Notes: a model not told the origin generated them from the letters alone. Numbered from the stretch's first letter, positions 29,069 through 38,750 are shown. The stretch: 64,000 nt of DNA from Lysobacter enzymogenes (GCF_023617245.1 NZ_CP067396.1:4987001-5051000), one strand, 5' to 3'. Numbers and translations: made by a program.

Positions 29069-29265
29069 CAAGAGCGTCGGGACTGAAGTCCCTCCCACAA
29101 GAGCTGAAGTCCCTCCCACAAGAGCTGAAGTCCCTCCCACAAGAGCTGAAGTCCCTCCCACAAGAGCTGAAGTCCCTCCCACAAGAGCTGGGGTCCCTCC
29201 CACAAGCGCCGGCGCAGGGCGGCGACGGCGCTTGTGGGAGGGACTCCAGTCCCGATGCTTTCCGC
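29069..29265. repeat. 21-bp tandem repeat ending in an inverted REP
   Basis: After one REP-like GGGACTGAAGTCCCTCCCAC (about 29080-29099), five 21-bp units beginning GAGCTGAAGTCCCTCCCACA follow in perfect register (29101-29205; the last has GG for AA). An inverted GTGGGAGGGACTCCAGTCCC lies at about 29236-29256. The unit equals the right half of the REP plus a GAGCT linker. It separates the ELM1-like gene from the convergent glnE. Confidence 0.9.
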
Positions 29266-29292
29266 TCCGATCGCCGCGCCCGGCCCGCCCGA

Positions 29293-32127
29293 TCACCCCT
29301 CGCGCAACCCGAACCGCACCATCGCCGCGCCGATCGCCGCGCGCGCCTGCGCGATCCCGGCCGTCTCCGCCACCCGCCGCGGGCGCCGGTCCAGCGTGCA
29401 TTCCAGCCCCGCCGCCAACAGCGCCAGATGCGCGCCGCGCAGACCCGCCGCGGTGTCCGCCTCCAGCGCACCGGCGCGTTCGGCCGCCTCGATCAAGCCC
29501 GGCGTATCGCGCGGCGCCAGCAACGCCGACACGTGCGCGCTGTCGCGCAGCACCAGGTACTGCAGCAGGAATTCCAGATCCACCAGCCCGCCCTCGCCCT
29601 GCTTGAGGTCGAAGAACGCCGCGTCGCTGCGGTCGAGTTCGGCGCGCATGCGCGCGCGCATCGCGGCGACGTCGCCGCGCAGCTTGCCGCCGTCGCGCGC
29701 GCGGGTCAGGGTGCGCGCGCGGACTTGCTCGAAACGCTCGCCCAGGCCGGCATCGCCGGCGATGAAGCGCGCGCGCACCAGCGCCTGGTGTTCCCAGGTC
29801 CAGGCGCGCTCGTCCTGGTACTCGCTGAAGCTCGCCAGCGACGACACCAGCAGGCCCTTGGCGCCGTCCGGGCGCAGCCGCACGTCGACGTCGAACAGAC
29901 GCCCGGCGGCGGTCACCGCGCCGAGCAGGGCGACGATCTTCTGCGCCAGCCGCGCGAACCAGCGCGGCGCGTCGAGCGCGCGCGCGCCGTCGGACGCGGC
30001 GCCGCCCTCGACCGCGGGCGCCTCGTACAAAAACACCAGATCCAGGTCCGAACCGAAGCCCAGTTCCTCGCCGCCGAGGCTGCCGTAACCGAGCACGGCG
30101 AAGCGCGCGCCGGGCACCCGGCCGTGCGCGGCGGCGACTTCGGCCTGCGCCATCGCCAGCACCTGCGCCACCACCGCGTCGGCCAGCCACGCCAGTTGCC
30201 GCGCGCTGTCCTCGGCCGACTGGCGGCCGTCGCGCAGGGCCATGGCGATGCGGAAGCTCAGCGCCTGGCGGGTTTCGTTGATCGCCTGCAAGGCTTCCTC
30301 GACATCGCCGCTGGCGTCGAAGCCGGCGCAGGCGGCGAGCAGTTCCTCGCGGTCCGGCAACGGCCCGGCGACGCGCGCATCGAGCAATTCGTCCAGCAAC
30401 AACGGATGCGAGGCCAGCCGCTCGGCCAGCAACGCGCTGCGCGAGACCACTTCGACCAAGCGCGACAGCGCCGCCGGCTGTTCGTCGAGCAAGGCCAGAT
30501 AGGCGCTGCGGCGCAGGACGTTGTGCAGCAACGCGAGCAGGCGCTTGAGCGCGAGCATCGGCTGGCTCGACGCCACCGCGGCCTGCAGCAGCGCCGGCAG
30601 CACCCGGTCCAGGCGCGCGCGCGCTGCGTCGGACAGGCCGCGCACGCCGGGGCTGCGGGCGAAATCGCGCAGCGCCGCGTCGGCGTCGCCGGCGGCGTCG
30701 AAGCCGGCGTCCAACAGCGCCTGCGCTTCGCCGGCCTCCGGCAGCGCGCGCCAGTACGCGGTCAGCGCGTCGGGCGCGGCGCGGCGGCGGCGCGGCGCCA
30801 GCAGCGCGTCGAATTCGGCGGTGATGCGTTCGCGGCGGCGTTCCAGTTCGGCGCGCAACGCGTCCCAGTCGGCGTAGCCCAGACCGGCCGCGATGCGCGC
30901 GCGCTCGGCCTCGCCGCCGGGCAGCGCGTGGGTCTGCGCGTCGCGCAGCATCTGCAGGCGGTTCTCCAGCCGGCGCAGGAAGCGGTAATCGTCGGCCAGC
31001 GCGTCGCCCGCGTCCTCGCCGATCTGGCGCTGCGCGACCAGCGCGTCCAGCGCCGGCAGCAGGCGGCGGCCGCGCAGTTCGGCCTCGCGGCCGCCGCGGA
31101 TCAGCTGCAGCGCCTGGACCAGGAACTCGATCTCGCGGATGCCGCCGGGCCCGCGCTTGATGTCGTCGGCCAGCTCCTTGCGCGCGACCTCGGCGCTGAT
31201 CGCCGCCTTCATCGCGCGCAGGCCGTCGAGCGCGCCGAAATCGAGATAGCGCCGATACACGAACGGCCGCAGCGCGTCGACGAAGCGCTCGCCGGCGTCG
31301 AGATCGCCGGCCACCGGCCGCGCCTTCTGCCAGGCGTAGCGTTCCCAGTCGCGGCCTTCGCGCTGGAAATACTGCTCCATCGCCGCGAACGACCACGCCA
31401 CCCGGCCGGCGTTGCCGTACGGGCGCAGGCGCAGGTCGACGCGATGGCTGAAGCCTTCGGCGGTGAGTTCGTCGAGCAGCCGCGCCAACTGCTGGCCGAG
31501 CTTGGCGAAGTAGCTCTCCGCATCGAGCGCGCGCGCCGGGTCGCGGCCGTCGAATTCGGTGCTGCCGTCGTGCTCGTAGGCGTAGACCAGATCGACGTCG
31601 GAACTGAAATTGAGTTCGCCGCCGCCGAGCTTGCCCAGGCCGAACACCACCAGCCGCACGCGTTCGCCGGCGGGCGTGCGCAGCGCGCCGTAGCGGCGTT
31701 CGAACTCGTCTTCGAGCGCGTCGTGGGCCAGGCGCAGGCAGGTTTCGGCCAGGTCGGTGCTGCCGCGCAAGGTCTCGCCGACCGCATCCAGGCCGAGCGC
31801 GTCGCGCCAGATCAGCCGGGTCGAGCCGGCGGCGCGGTAGCGGCGCAGGCGGGTGGCCCAATCGGCGCGGCCTTCGGCATCCAGCCGCGGCGGCGGCAGC
31901 GGCTCGGCGCCGTCGTCGGCGGCCAGCGCGAGCAGCAGCGCGGGCTGGCGCGCAAGGGTGTCGATGGCGAAGTCGCTGACCACCGCCACGCGCGCCACGC
32001 GCGCGGCCAGCGCCGGGTCTTGCAGCGCGGCGCGCGCATCGTCGGAGGCGTTGCGCAGGCGGGCGAGCGCGCGTTCGGTCAGGGCGGAGAAGTCGGCGAC
32101 GGGAGCGGCGGGGGCGGAAGCATGCAT
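29293..32127 (-). CDS. glnE: Bifunctional glutamine synthetase adenylyltransferase/deadenylase
   Basis: Regulates glutamine synthetase by adding or removing AMP in response to PII; 944 residues, normal for the family. Two nucleotidyltransferase domains are present, each with a G-x-G-S/K-L-G-G-x-E motif and D-x-D pair: FGLGKLGGGELNFSSDVDLV near residue 175 (removase half) and LGYGSLGGEELGFGSDLDLV near residue 690 (transferase half). The start at 32127 was chosen because it precedes the first conserved block (FSALTERALARLRN); a longer open frame to 32406 is composed of Arg-rich non-coding sequence. Confidence 0.95.
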   Translation of the reverse strand: MHASAPAAPVADFSALTERALARLRNASDDARAALQDPALAARVARVAVVSDFAIDTLARQPALLLALAADDGAEPLPPPRLDAEGRADWATRLRRYRAAGSTRLIWRDALGLDAVGETLRGSTDLAETCLRLAHDALEDEFERRYGALRTPAGERVRLVVFGLGKLGGGELNFSSDVDLVYAYEHDGSTEFDGRDPARALDAESYFAKLGQQLARLLDELTAEGFSHRVDLRLRPYGNAGRVAWSFAAMEQYFQREGRDWERYAWQKARPVAGDLDAGERFVDALRPFVYRRYLDFGALDGLRAMKAAISAEVARKELADDIKRGPGGIREIEFLVQALQLIRGGREAELRGRRLLPALDALVAQRQIGEDAGDALADDYRFLRRLENRLQMLRDAQTHALPGGEAERARIAAGLGYADWDALRAELERRRERITAEFDALLAPRRRRAAPDALTAYWRALPEAGEAQALLDAGFDAAGDADAALRDFARSPGVRGLSDAARARLDRVLPALLQAAVASSQPMLALKRLLALLHNVLRRSAYLALLDEQPAALSRLVEVVSRSALLAERLASHPLLLDELLDARVAGPLPDREELLAACAGFDASGDVEEALQAINETRQALSFRIAMALRDGRQSAEDSARQLAWLADAVVAQVLAMAQAEVAAAHGRVPGARFAVLGYGSLGGEELGFGSDLDLVFLYEAPAVEGGAASDGARALDAPRWFARLAQKIVALLGAVTAAGRLFDVDVRLRPDGAKGLLVSSLASFSEYQDERAWTWEHQALVRARFIAGDAGLGERFEQVRARTLTRARDGGKLRGDVAAMRARMRAELDRSDAAFFDLKQGEGGLVDLEFLLQYLVLRDSAHVSALLAPRDTPGLIEAAERAGALEADTAAGLRGAHLALLAAGLECTLDRRPRRVAETAGIAQARAAIGAAMVRFGLREG

Positions 32128-32302
32128 GCGCCGGATGATCGCATGGCGCCGCAAGCGACTCTGGTTCGAAGCCGCTTCGCAGGGCGTGCGCCGAAGCCGC
32201 CGCGCGTTCGTCCGGCACGCACGCGAGGCGACCGCGCCGGCCCGCCCGTGTGGACGCTGCGCGCCCGATCGCGCGAAGCTGCGGATAAAAACGCCGGGCA
32301 AT

Positions 32303-32339
32303 AAAAAAGCCCGCTTCCGGATGAACCGGTTGCGGGCTT
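32303..32339 (-). terminator. Orphan intrinsic terminator on the minus strand upstream of glnE
   Basis: AAGCCCGC (32307-32314) pairs with GCGGGCTT (32332-32339), with an inner CCGG/CCGG stem; on the minus strand it is followed by TTTTTT. No protein-coding gene ends here. It lies about 180 bp upstream of the glnE start, so either an unannotated minus-strand RNA or an attenuated glnE leader terminates here. Confidence 0.8.
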
Positions 32340-33398
32340 GCTCCCTCCCCCACGTCGGGATGCGGGCTGATCGTGAAGGAACCGTTAGGGGCTTTGCACG
32401 CTGCACTGCAAAACAGAACTTGCCGGTTCATTTGAAACGCTCTCGCGCAAAACCGCCCGCCAACGCGAAAACCTTGCGGCGCAAGGTTTGTTACCGATGA
32501 CAGGCGGAACCCCGATCAGACCTCGGGCGAACCGCCGCGCGCTGTTCGCCGAAACCTGAATAGGGAGGGGCCGCGCGATTTGCGCCAAACCGCATTCCGC
32601 CCGTGGCGCTCGTCGCAGGCGATTCGTGCCCCAGGCCGCAGCCGCGTGGCTCGGGTGTCGCTCAACGCTTGCCCGGCTCGGCTTGCCCGGGTCGGTCGCG
32701 CCCGCGGCGAGCGGGCGTTCGAGCCTTCGCCGAGCCGGCCGAGGCGTTGCGCCGGCGATCCGCTGCATCGGGATGCCGCATCGAAATGCCGCGCATGGGC
32801 GCCGCATCGCGCCGCGATCGCGCGGATGGCGAACACACCGTGACCTCGCCGCGAACGTACGGGCGGCGAACACCCATAGCCACGTGAGTTCGCGCACAGC
32901 AGCGCGCGTTCGTCGCTTGGCGCAACGCCACACAGCGCTGCGCGATGTCGTCGCGATCGGTGACAGCGCTCACATCCCTCCCGCGCGCGATGCCGCCGCA
33001 TGCCGCGAACGACGCCCACCCCGGACCTCGCACCCGACTGCGCAGCGACCCACCGCGCTGTCCTGCCGCACCGGCTTTCACCGTTCATCAAGCGAGCGCG
33101 AACGGCCGCCGCGACGCGACGGCCCGCACTCGATGCCGCGGCAACGCGCGCATCGCGAACAGGTTCGCGCTGGGCCGGCGAATCGCGCGCGACGCGGCGC
33201 GCGGCATCGGGCGGCCCTCGCCCGCGCGCGAGGGTCCGCGCTGCGCACGCGCCGCGATCGCCGCGGCGCGCGGCGCCGCAGGGGACGACACGCAATCCGA
33301 TTCACCGAGCCGCCGCCGCGGCGCGGCGCGCCCGTTCGCGCCGCGCGCGCCGGCACCACCGTGCCGCGACGGCACGCTTCATGCCACAGGGGTTCCGC
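32340..33398. other. Gene-poor 1-kb stretch with a second minus-strand hairpin
   Basis: A perfect palindrome ACCTTGCG-G-CGCAAGGT (32471-32487), followed on the minus strand by TTTT, is a second candidate terminator. Open frames here encode Arg/Ala-rich products without recognisable features, and base composition is dominated by GCG/CGC; I regard none as genes. The multicopper-oxidase promoter should lie near 33300-33390. Confidence 0.55.
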
Positions 33399-35357
33399 AT
33401 GGACATTTCCGCTCCCAAATCCGCGCCCGCCATCGCGCGTCCGCGCAACGCGCTGGCGCTGTGCCTGGCCCTGGCCGCGCCCGGCGCGGCGCTGGCCCAG
33501 GACGCCGGCGCCGAGCGCGCCGCCGCCGCGCCGGTGCTGGCGCTCATGCAGCGCTCCACCGACGCGCCGCAAACCGCGCAGAAGCTGCTCACCGCCGAGG
33601 GCGCGCGGCCGCTGGACACGCGCGAGGCGCGGCTCGAACTGGTCGTCGACACGACCACCTCGCAGATCTGGAACCCGGGCACCTCGCGCTACGACACCGT
33701 CGAACTGCGTTCCTACAAGAGCCCCGGCACCGACCCGGCGATTCCCTTCGTCGCGCCGACCGTGGTCACCGCGCCCGGCGAAACCGTGCGCGTCGCGCTC
33801 AAGAACGACCTCGAGCCCGAACCCGACTGCGCCCAGCCCAGCCTCAACACGCCGCACTGCTTCAACTCCACCAACCTGCATTCGCACGGCCTGTGGGTGA
33901 GCCCGACCGGCAACAGCGACAACGTGCTGCTGACCCTGCGCCCGGGCGTGGCGTTCGAGTACGAGTACAACCTGCCGGCCGACCATCCCGCCGGGACGTT
34001 CTGGTACCACCCGCACCTGCACGGCTCGACCGCGCTGCAGGTCTCCAGCGGCATGGCCGGCGCGCTGCTCGTGCGCGGCCAGCGCCTGCCCTCGCCGACC
34101 CGCAACGGCGATCTCGACACCCTGCTGCGCGACGCCTCGGCGGAGCAGCCGATGCCCGAGCGCCTGCTGATGTTCCAGCAGGTCGCCTACGCCTGCCGCA
34201 ACGGCGAGGGCAAGATCAAGACCGCCGCCGACGGCCGCTGGATCTGCGATCCGGGCGACGTCGGCCGGATCGACAACTACGAAGACCAGTTCGGCTTCGG
34301 CACCTGGCAGAAGTCCGGGCGCTACACCAGCGTCAACGGCGTGGTCCTGCCGACCTTCTCCGGCTTGCAGGCCGGGCGGCTGGAGCGCTGGCGGCTGCTG
34401 CACGCCGGCGTGCGCGACACCGTCAACCTGCAACTGCGCGAACTGCGCAGCCGCGCGTCCTCGCCGGTGGGGCTGGCCGGCGACGCGCTGGAGACCTGGG
34501 TCGGCAAGAACTGCACCGGCGAGGTGCTGAGCCAGTTCGAAGTCGCCGCCGACGGCCTCACCCATGGGCAGATCATCGAGAAGCGCGAGAACGTGCTGCA
34601 GCCGGGCTACCGCAGCGACGTGCTGGTGGCGTTCCCCCGGCCCGGCCGCTACTGCGTGATCGACGCGGCCGCGCCGGCCAGCGCCAGCGTCACCCAGGCC
34701 GCCGAGGACCGCCAGTTGCTCGGCATCGCCGAAGTCAGCGGCTTCGCCGAGCAGATCGGCACGCGCGCCCTGATCGCGCGCCAGCTCGGCGCCTCGGCCC
34801 AGCGCAACATGCCCGCCGACGTGCAGCAACGGGTGCTCGCCGATCTGGACAACGGCCTGCGCCTGAGCGCGTTCGTGCCGCATCGCAACATTCCCAAGGA
34901 CGAAGTGAACGGCCAGCAGTCGCTGTTCTTCAACATCACCGACAACGACCAGTACCAGGTCGACGGCAATTCCTACGCGCCCAGCCAGGCGCGCGACCTG
35001 GTGCTCGGCCGCACCGAGGAATGGACGCTGACCTCCAAGCGCGGCGGCCATCCCTTCCACATCCACGTCAATCCGTTCCAGGTGGTGGCGATCTACGACC
35101 CCAAGGGCAACGACGTCAGCCAGAGCGGCGAGGCCTCCGACCCGCAGTACGCCAACCTGCGCGGCACCTGGAAGGACACCTTGTTCGTCAAGCAGGGCTA
35201 CAACGTGGTGATCCGCACCCGCTACGAGCGCTACATCGGCGAATACGTCCTGCACTGCCACATCCTCGACCACGAGGACCGCGGCATGATGCAGAACGTG
35301 CGCATGCTGGTGCCCGACGGCAAGGGCGGCGGGATTCCGGCCAACGCGCACCATTGA
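33399..35357 (+). CDS. Secreted multicopper oxidase
   Basis: Three-cupredoxin laccase-like enzyme of 652 residues. A signal peptide precedes AQDAG. All four copper-ligand clusters are visible: LHSHG near residue 160, WYHPHLHG near 202, HPFHIHVNPF near 551 and HCHILDHEDRGMM near 619. Function may be Cu(I) or phenol oxidation. ATG 33399 with AGGGG just upstream is preferred over the ATG at 33381 and the much longer open frame. Multicopper oxidases in this size range with an extended N-terminal domain include CopA-type and bilirubin-oxidase-like groups; the Met-rich loops of CopA are not evident. Confidence 0.9.
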   Translation: MDISAPKSAPAIARPRNALALCLALAAPGAALAQDAGAERAAAAPVLALMQRSTDAPQTAQKLLTAEGARPLDTREARLELVVDTTTSQIWNPGTSRYDTVELRSYKSPGTDPAIPFVAPTVVTAPGETVRVALKNDLEPEPDCAQPSLNTPHCFNSTNLHSHGLWVSPTGNSDNVLLTLRPGVAFEYEYNLPADHPAGTFWYHPHLHGSTALQVSSGMAGALLVRGQRLPSPTRNGDLDTLLRDASAEQPMPERLLMFQQVAYACRNGEGKIKTAADGRWICDPGDVGRIDNYEDQFGFGTWQKSGRYTSVNGVVLPTFSGLQAGRLERWRLLHAGVRDTVNLQLRELRSRASSPVGLAGDALETWVGKNCTGEVLSQFEVAADGLTHGQIIEKRENVLQPGYRSDVLVAFPRPGRYCVIDAAAPASASVTQAAEDRQLLGIAEVSGFAEQIGTRALIARQLGASAQRNMPADVQQRVLADLDNGLRLSAFVPHRNIPKDEVNGQQSLFFNITDNDQYQVDGNSYAPSQARDLVLGRTEEWTLTSKRGGHPFHIHVNPFQVVAIYDPKGNDVSQSGEASDPQYANLRGTWKDTLFVKQGYNVVIRTRYERYIGEYVLHCHILDHEDRGMMQNVRMLVPDGKGGGIPANAHH

Positions 35358-35498
35358 CCGCGGTGTGCGGCCAGGCTCCGCCGCGCGCGGGGCCCGGCCG
35401 CGGCGAAAAAATCCACGACTTTTCCAGCGATTCGCGCCGCCGCTTGCCCGCGCCCGCGGTTTGATCTATACCGAGCCGACGCACGCAGGACGCCCCGG

Positions 35499-36119
35499 AT
35501 GCCTTTCCGCCTTCGCCCAGCCTGTACCGCTTCCGGCCGAACCGCCCCGGCGCTCGCCTGCGCATTGAGCATCGTGTTGTTGAGCGCCTGCGCCGCGGCC
35601 GGTCCGGCCAAGGTATCCGTCAAGGAGTCCAGGATGAATCCTTCCGACGAATCTCCCGGCCGCGAGGCCGACGCCGAAGCCGTCGGCGAAACCGTGTTGA
35701 AGCTGCTCGCCGGCCTGAGCGCGCGCGAGCAGCTCAGCGCGGAACGGATCGAGCGCGACACCGGCTGGAGCCTGCGACGCTCCGAAAACAGCGCCCGCAC
35801 CGGCGCCTCGCTCGGGCCGGATTGGGGTTACTCGCTCGAACTGCTGGTGCCGGCCGGCTCGCAGCGCCCGCAATTGCGCTTCGAATACCGGCGCAAGCGC
35901 GAGGACGCCGAGGCCAGCACGGTCTGCCGCCCCGATTTCGAGCGCTACGCGAAGACCTTGGAAGGCCTGGGCTACCAGCGCAGCCCGATGACGGCCGAGC
36001 ACGACCGGCCGCTGGGCTGGAGCTTCCAGCGTCCGCAGTTGTGGATCCGCATTTACACCCGCGCCGAATCCGACGACGCCTACGAGCACGAGTGCGTCAG
36101 CCTGATCACGGTCGAATAA
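35499..36119 (+). CDS. Putative lipoprotein of unknown function
   Basis: A 206-residue protein with a lipobox (SIVLLSACAAA, Cys31) after a hydrophobic leader. The mature part is charged, contains a helical region (residues 60-90) and an apparent beta-rich segment GYSLELLVPAGSQRPQLRFEY. Two later cysteines (TVCRPD and EHECVS) could pair. No family recognised. It is followed 23 bp downstream by the 121-residue gene, so they are probably one transcription unit. Confidence 0.65.
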   Translation: MPFRLRPACTASGRTAPALACALSIVLLSACAAAGPAKVSVKESRMNPSDESPGREADAEAVGETVLKLLAGLSAREQLSAERIERDTGWSLRRSENSARTGASLGPDWGYSLELLVPAGSQRPQLRFEYRRKREDAEASTVCRPDFERYAKTLEGLGYQRSPMTAEHDRPLGWSFQRPQLWIRIYTRAESDDAYEHECVSLITVE

Positions 36120-36142
36120 CGCCAGCGACGCAAGGAGGCAGC

Positions 36143-36508
36143 ATGAGCGCCGAACCCATCGGAACGGAGTTGCGCGCACGCCTGGACGAGTTCGCGCGCC
36201 AACCGGGCGTCACCGCGGAAGCCGCGCGCAACCTGGAGGCGGCGATCGTCCGTTCGCCGGCGCTGACCCGGCAATTGAACGCGGCGGCCGACAGCCGCGA
36301 GCTGCGGCATTTCGAACTCAAGAGCGACGCCCATGCCGGCGGCAGCGCCGCGCACCGCCGCGCCGGCGTCGCGATGCAGGACGCGCTGCGCACGCCGGTG
36401 GCGGAATCGAGCCGGCAGTCGTCGGCGCTGCCGCGCGAAACGCCGACGCCCGCGCCGGTGCACAGCGAAACCCAGACCCCATCGCAGCCGCAGCCCGCGC
36501 ACCGCTGA
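36143..36508 (+). CDS. Small acidic/Gln-Pro-rich protein, unknown
   Basis: A 121-residue protein without a signal peptide. The N-terminal half is helical (RARLDEFARQPGVTAEAAR, then LNAAADSRELRHFEL) and the C-terminal 40 residues are Pro/Thr/Gln-rich and probably disordered. The ATG is preceded by AAGGAGG (36132-36138). The helical part gives me the impression of N-terminal segments of larger xanthomonad proteins, but I cannot name one. Stop is 25 bp from the convergent lipase-like gene. Confidence 0.6.
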   Translation: MSAEPIGTELRARLDEFARQPGVTAEAARNLEAAIVRSPALTRQLNAAADSRELRHFELKSDAHAGGSAAHRRAGVAMQDALRTPVAESSRQSSALPRETPTPAPVHSETQTPSQPQPAHR

Positions 36509-36532
36509 GCGGTGCCGCCGCGGCGGCGGCGC

Positions 36533-38641
36533 TCAACGCTTGCCGCGGCTCTCGAAGGTGGCGACGTCCTCGTGCAGGATCCGCCGCAGTTCGGCGATCG
36601 CCTGCGGCGTCTCCTGCACGCTGTGGCCGGACGCGATCGCCTTCTCCGACACCGCGCCGTCCATGTGCGCACTCGGGTACGGCACCACGCCGTCGTCGGA
36701 CTGCGCCAGCGGCAGTTTCGGGTCGCGCTGGGCGACGATGACGTGGTACGGCAGGCCCGGTTCGATGGACAGGTCGCGGGTCGCGTGCATGAAGCGCGAG
36801 TTCGGGCTGAGATCGTCCGGCCCGGTCGGCGGCTTGCCCTTGCGCAGGCCGATGCGCTCCAGGTCGGATTCGCTGACGTCGTAGCGCTGGATCAGTTCGG
36901 CGGTCTCGCGCAGCACGTCCAGCGGCAATCGGATCAGCTTACGCACCATCCGCAGCGGCCAGCCGTCGGTGACCACCGCGCCGCGCTGCGGCGACGCCAT
37001 GAACACCGCGCGGCCGAACTGCGGCATCGGCTGGAACACGGTCAACTGGCGCAGCAGCGGGTCCTTGCGCACGCGCGCGATCAGCGCCGGGTCCAAGCCT
37101 TCGAGCATCGCGTCGGCGACGTGGCCGCCGCTGTCGCTGAGCAGCAGCCGCCCGATCACCCCGCCCATGCTGTGGCCGACCAGCACCGCGTCGTGGCTGG
37201 CGACGTCGTCGCCCTGCGGGTCGTAGTGGCGGAAGGTCTGCTGCAGCGCCGATGCGATCGCCGCGCGGTTGGACAGCATGTCGATGTTGGTCGGATAGAA
37301 CACTTGCCACAGCTGGTAGCGGCGGCGCAGGGATTCGTCGCCGAGCAGTTCGTTGGCGAGGTTGACCCAGGCCTCCGGACTGCTGGCCAGGCCGTGGATC
37401 AGCACGATCACGCGCTTGTCGGGATCGTAGGGCTGATTGAGGTAGACGCGCGGCTTGAACGCGCGCGCCTGCTTGGGCCGCAGCAGGCTCGACAGGCTCA
37501 GCCGCGCCAGTTCCGAACGCGCCAGCCAGATGCCGTACGCGGCCGAGTAGTTCGCCGCCAGCGGCACCTTGCGCCCGGCGATGGTCTCGCTGTCGATGCG
37601 GTAGGGGTTGTACACGTCCAGTTGCGCGCGGCGGCTGGCGAGCACGCCGTCCAGGCCCTCGCCGTCGAAGCGCAGGGTCACCGTCACCGGCAGGTAGCGG
37701 GTGTCGCGGTAGGGCGCGTCGTTGCGGACGCCAGCGGTCGGGCGCCGGCGCGGCGCGTTCGCGAACGTGTACGACGCGGCCGGCGGAGCGGCGTTCGCGG
37801 CGGCGGCGTTCGCGGACGCCGCGCCTTCGGAATCGGCCGCGGCCGACTCGGCGCCTGCGGACGCGGCACCGGCGCCGTGGCGCGGCGGAAACACCGCGAC
37901 CAGCGCGGTGCCGAAGCCGTCGCGTCGGTAGACCGCGCGCAGGTTGGCGAAGCCGAGCGTGTCCGACGCCAGCAGCGCCTGCGGGTCCTGGCGGATGTCG
38001 GCCGGATCGTAACCGTGCAGCACCGCGCCCAGTTCCAGCCCGCCGACGTCCAGCGTCGCCGCCTCGGCCTTGCCGGCGCTGGCCGCGAACGCGGCCTGGG
38101 CGATGGCCTCGACCGCGCGGTTGTAGTACTGCAGCACCTGCTGCTGGCGCGCCTCGAACACGCGCTGCTCCGGCGTGCGCGCGGTCGCGAACAGATAAGC
38201 GTAGGCGTAGCGCGCGGTGGCGACCGCGGCGCGGGTGCGCGGGTCGGCGGCGGCGACATCGGCCGGCACCTGCGCGATCTCGGCCGCGGCCTGGCGCGAA
38301 CGCTTGAACGCGCCGGCTTCGGCGCTGCGCTCCACCGTCGCCGGCAATGCGTTCATGCGTAGCAACTGCAGTTCGGCCGACGTCGCCAGCCACTCCTCGG
38401 CCGAGCTCAGCGGACGCAGTTGCGCGATGCACGGATCGGGATCGCGCGCGCAGGCGGCCGGATCGAGCCCGGCGGAATTGAGCGCGGTGGACGAGGCGAT
38501 GCTGAGCCGTCCGCCGCTGAGCGCATCGACGTTGCGCTCGGCGGCGATGTCGCCGAACGCGCGCTCCTTGACCTTGACCACGGCGCAACCGCTGCCGCCC
38601 AGCAGCAACAGGCCCGCCAACAAGCCGACTAGAACGCGCAT
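36533..38641 (-). CDS. Alpha/beta-hydrolase (lipase-like) lipoprotein
   Basis: A 702-residue lipoprotein with lipobox LLLLGGSGC (Cys19). The first ~400 residues form a helical/unassigned domain with an Ala-rich insert around residues 255-295; the C-terminal ~300 residues hold the hydrolase: oxyanion segment VIVLIHGLASSPEAW near residue 413 and nucleophile elbow VGHSMGG near residue 490. Candidate acid and His are in DDGVVPYPSAH and SGHSVQ. Likely an outer-membrane esterase/lipase or phospholipase-type enzyme. ATG 38641 starts the signal peptide; the longer frame to 38866 crosses a tandem repeat and is not coding. Confidence 0.85.
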   Translation of the reverse strand: MRVLVGLLAGLLLLGGSGCAVVKVKERAFGDIAAERNVDALSGGRLSIASSTALNSAGLDPAACARDPDPCIAQLRPLSSAEEWLATSAELQLLRMNALPATVERSAEAGAFKRSRQAAAEIAQVPADVAAADPRTRAAVATARYAYAYLFATARTPEQRVFEARQQQVLQYYNRAVEAIAQAAFAASAGKAEAATLDVGGLELGAVLHGYDPADIRQDPQALLASDTLGFANLRAVYRRDGFGTALVAVFPPRHGAGAASAGAESAAADSEGAASANAAAANAAPPAASYTFANAPRRRPTAGVRNDAPYRDTRYLPVTVTLRFDGEGLDGVLASRRAQLDVYNPYRIDSETIAGRKVPLAANYSAAYGIWLARSELARLSLSSLLRPKQARAFKPRVYLNQPYDPDKRVIVLIHGLASSPEAWVNLANELLGDESLRRRYQLWQVFYPTNIDMLSNRAAIASALQQTFRHYDPQGDDVASHDAVLVGHSMGGVIGRLLLSDSGGHVADAMLEGLDPALIARVRKDPLLRQLTVFQPMPQFGRAVFMASPQRGAVVTDGWPLRMVRKLIRLPLDVLRETAELIQRYDVSESDLERIGLRKGKPPTGPDDLSPNSRFMHATRDLSIEPGLPYHVIVAQRDPKLPLAQSDDGVVPYPSAHMDGAVSEKAIASGHSVQETPQAIAELRRILHEDVATFESRGKR

Positions 38642-38750
38642 GTCCGATCCGCAGGGGGAATACCGTTGGCATTGTCGAGCGCGGCCGAGCCGGCGTAAAT
38701 ACCGGCCCGCCGCGCGCCTCCGCGCGGGTCGGCCGGGACGCTGCCCGCCG

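Noticed and set aside
29101..29205. CRISPR array suspected from regular 21-bp repeats
   Set aside because: There are no spacers between the repeats; units are contiguous and derive from a REP half.
28832..32431. A 1199-codon frame overlapping glnE
   Set aside because: Same strand as glnE but a different frame, with Arg-rich product; glnE motifs are in the other frame.
32516..33295. A 259-codon minus-strand gene in the gap before the multicopper oxidase
   Set aside because: The product is extremely Arg/Ala-rich without domain, signal or Shine-Dalgarno; typical of non-coding GC-rich sequence.
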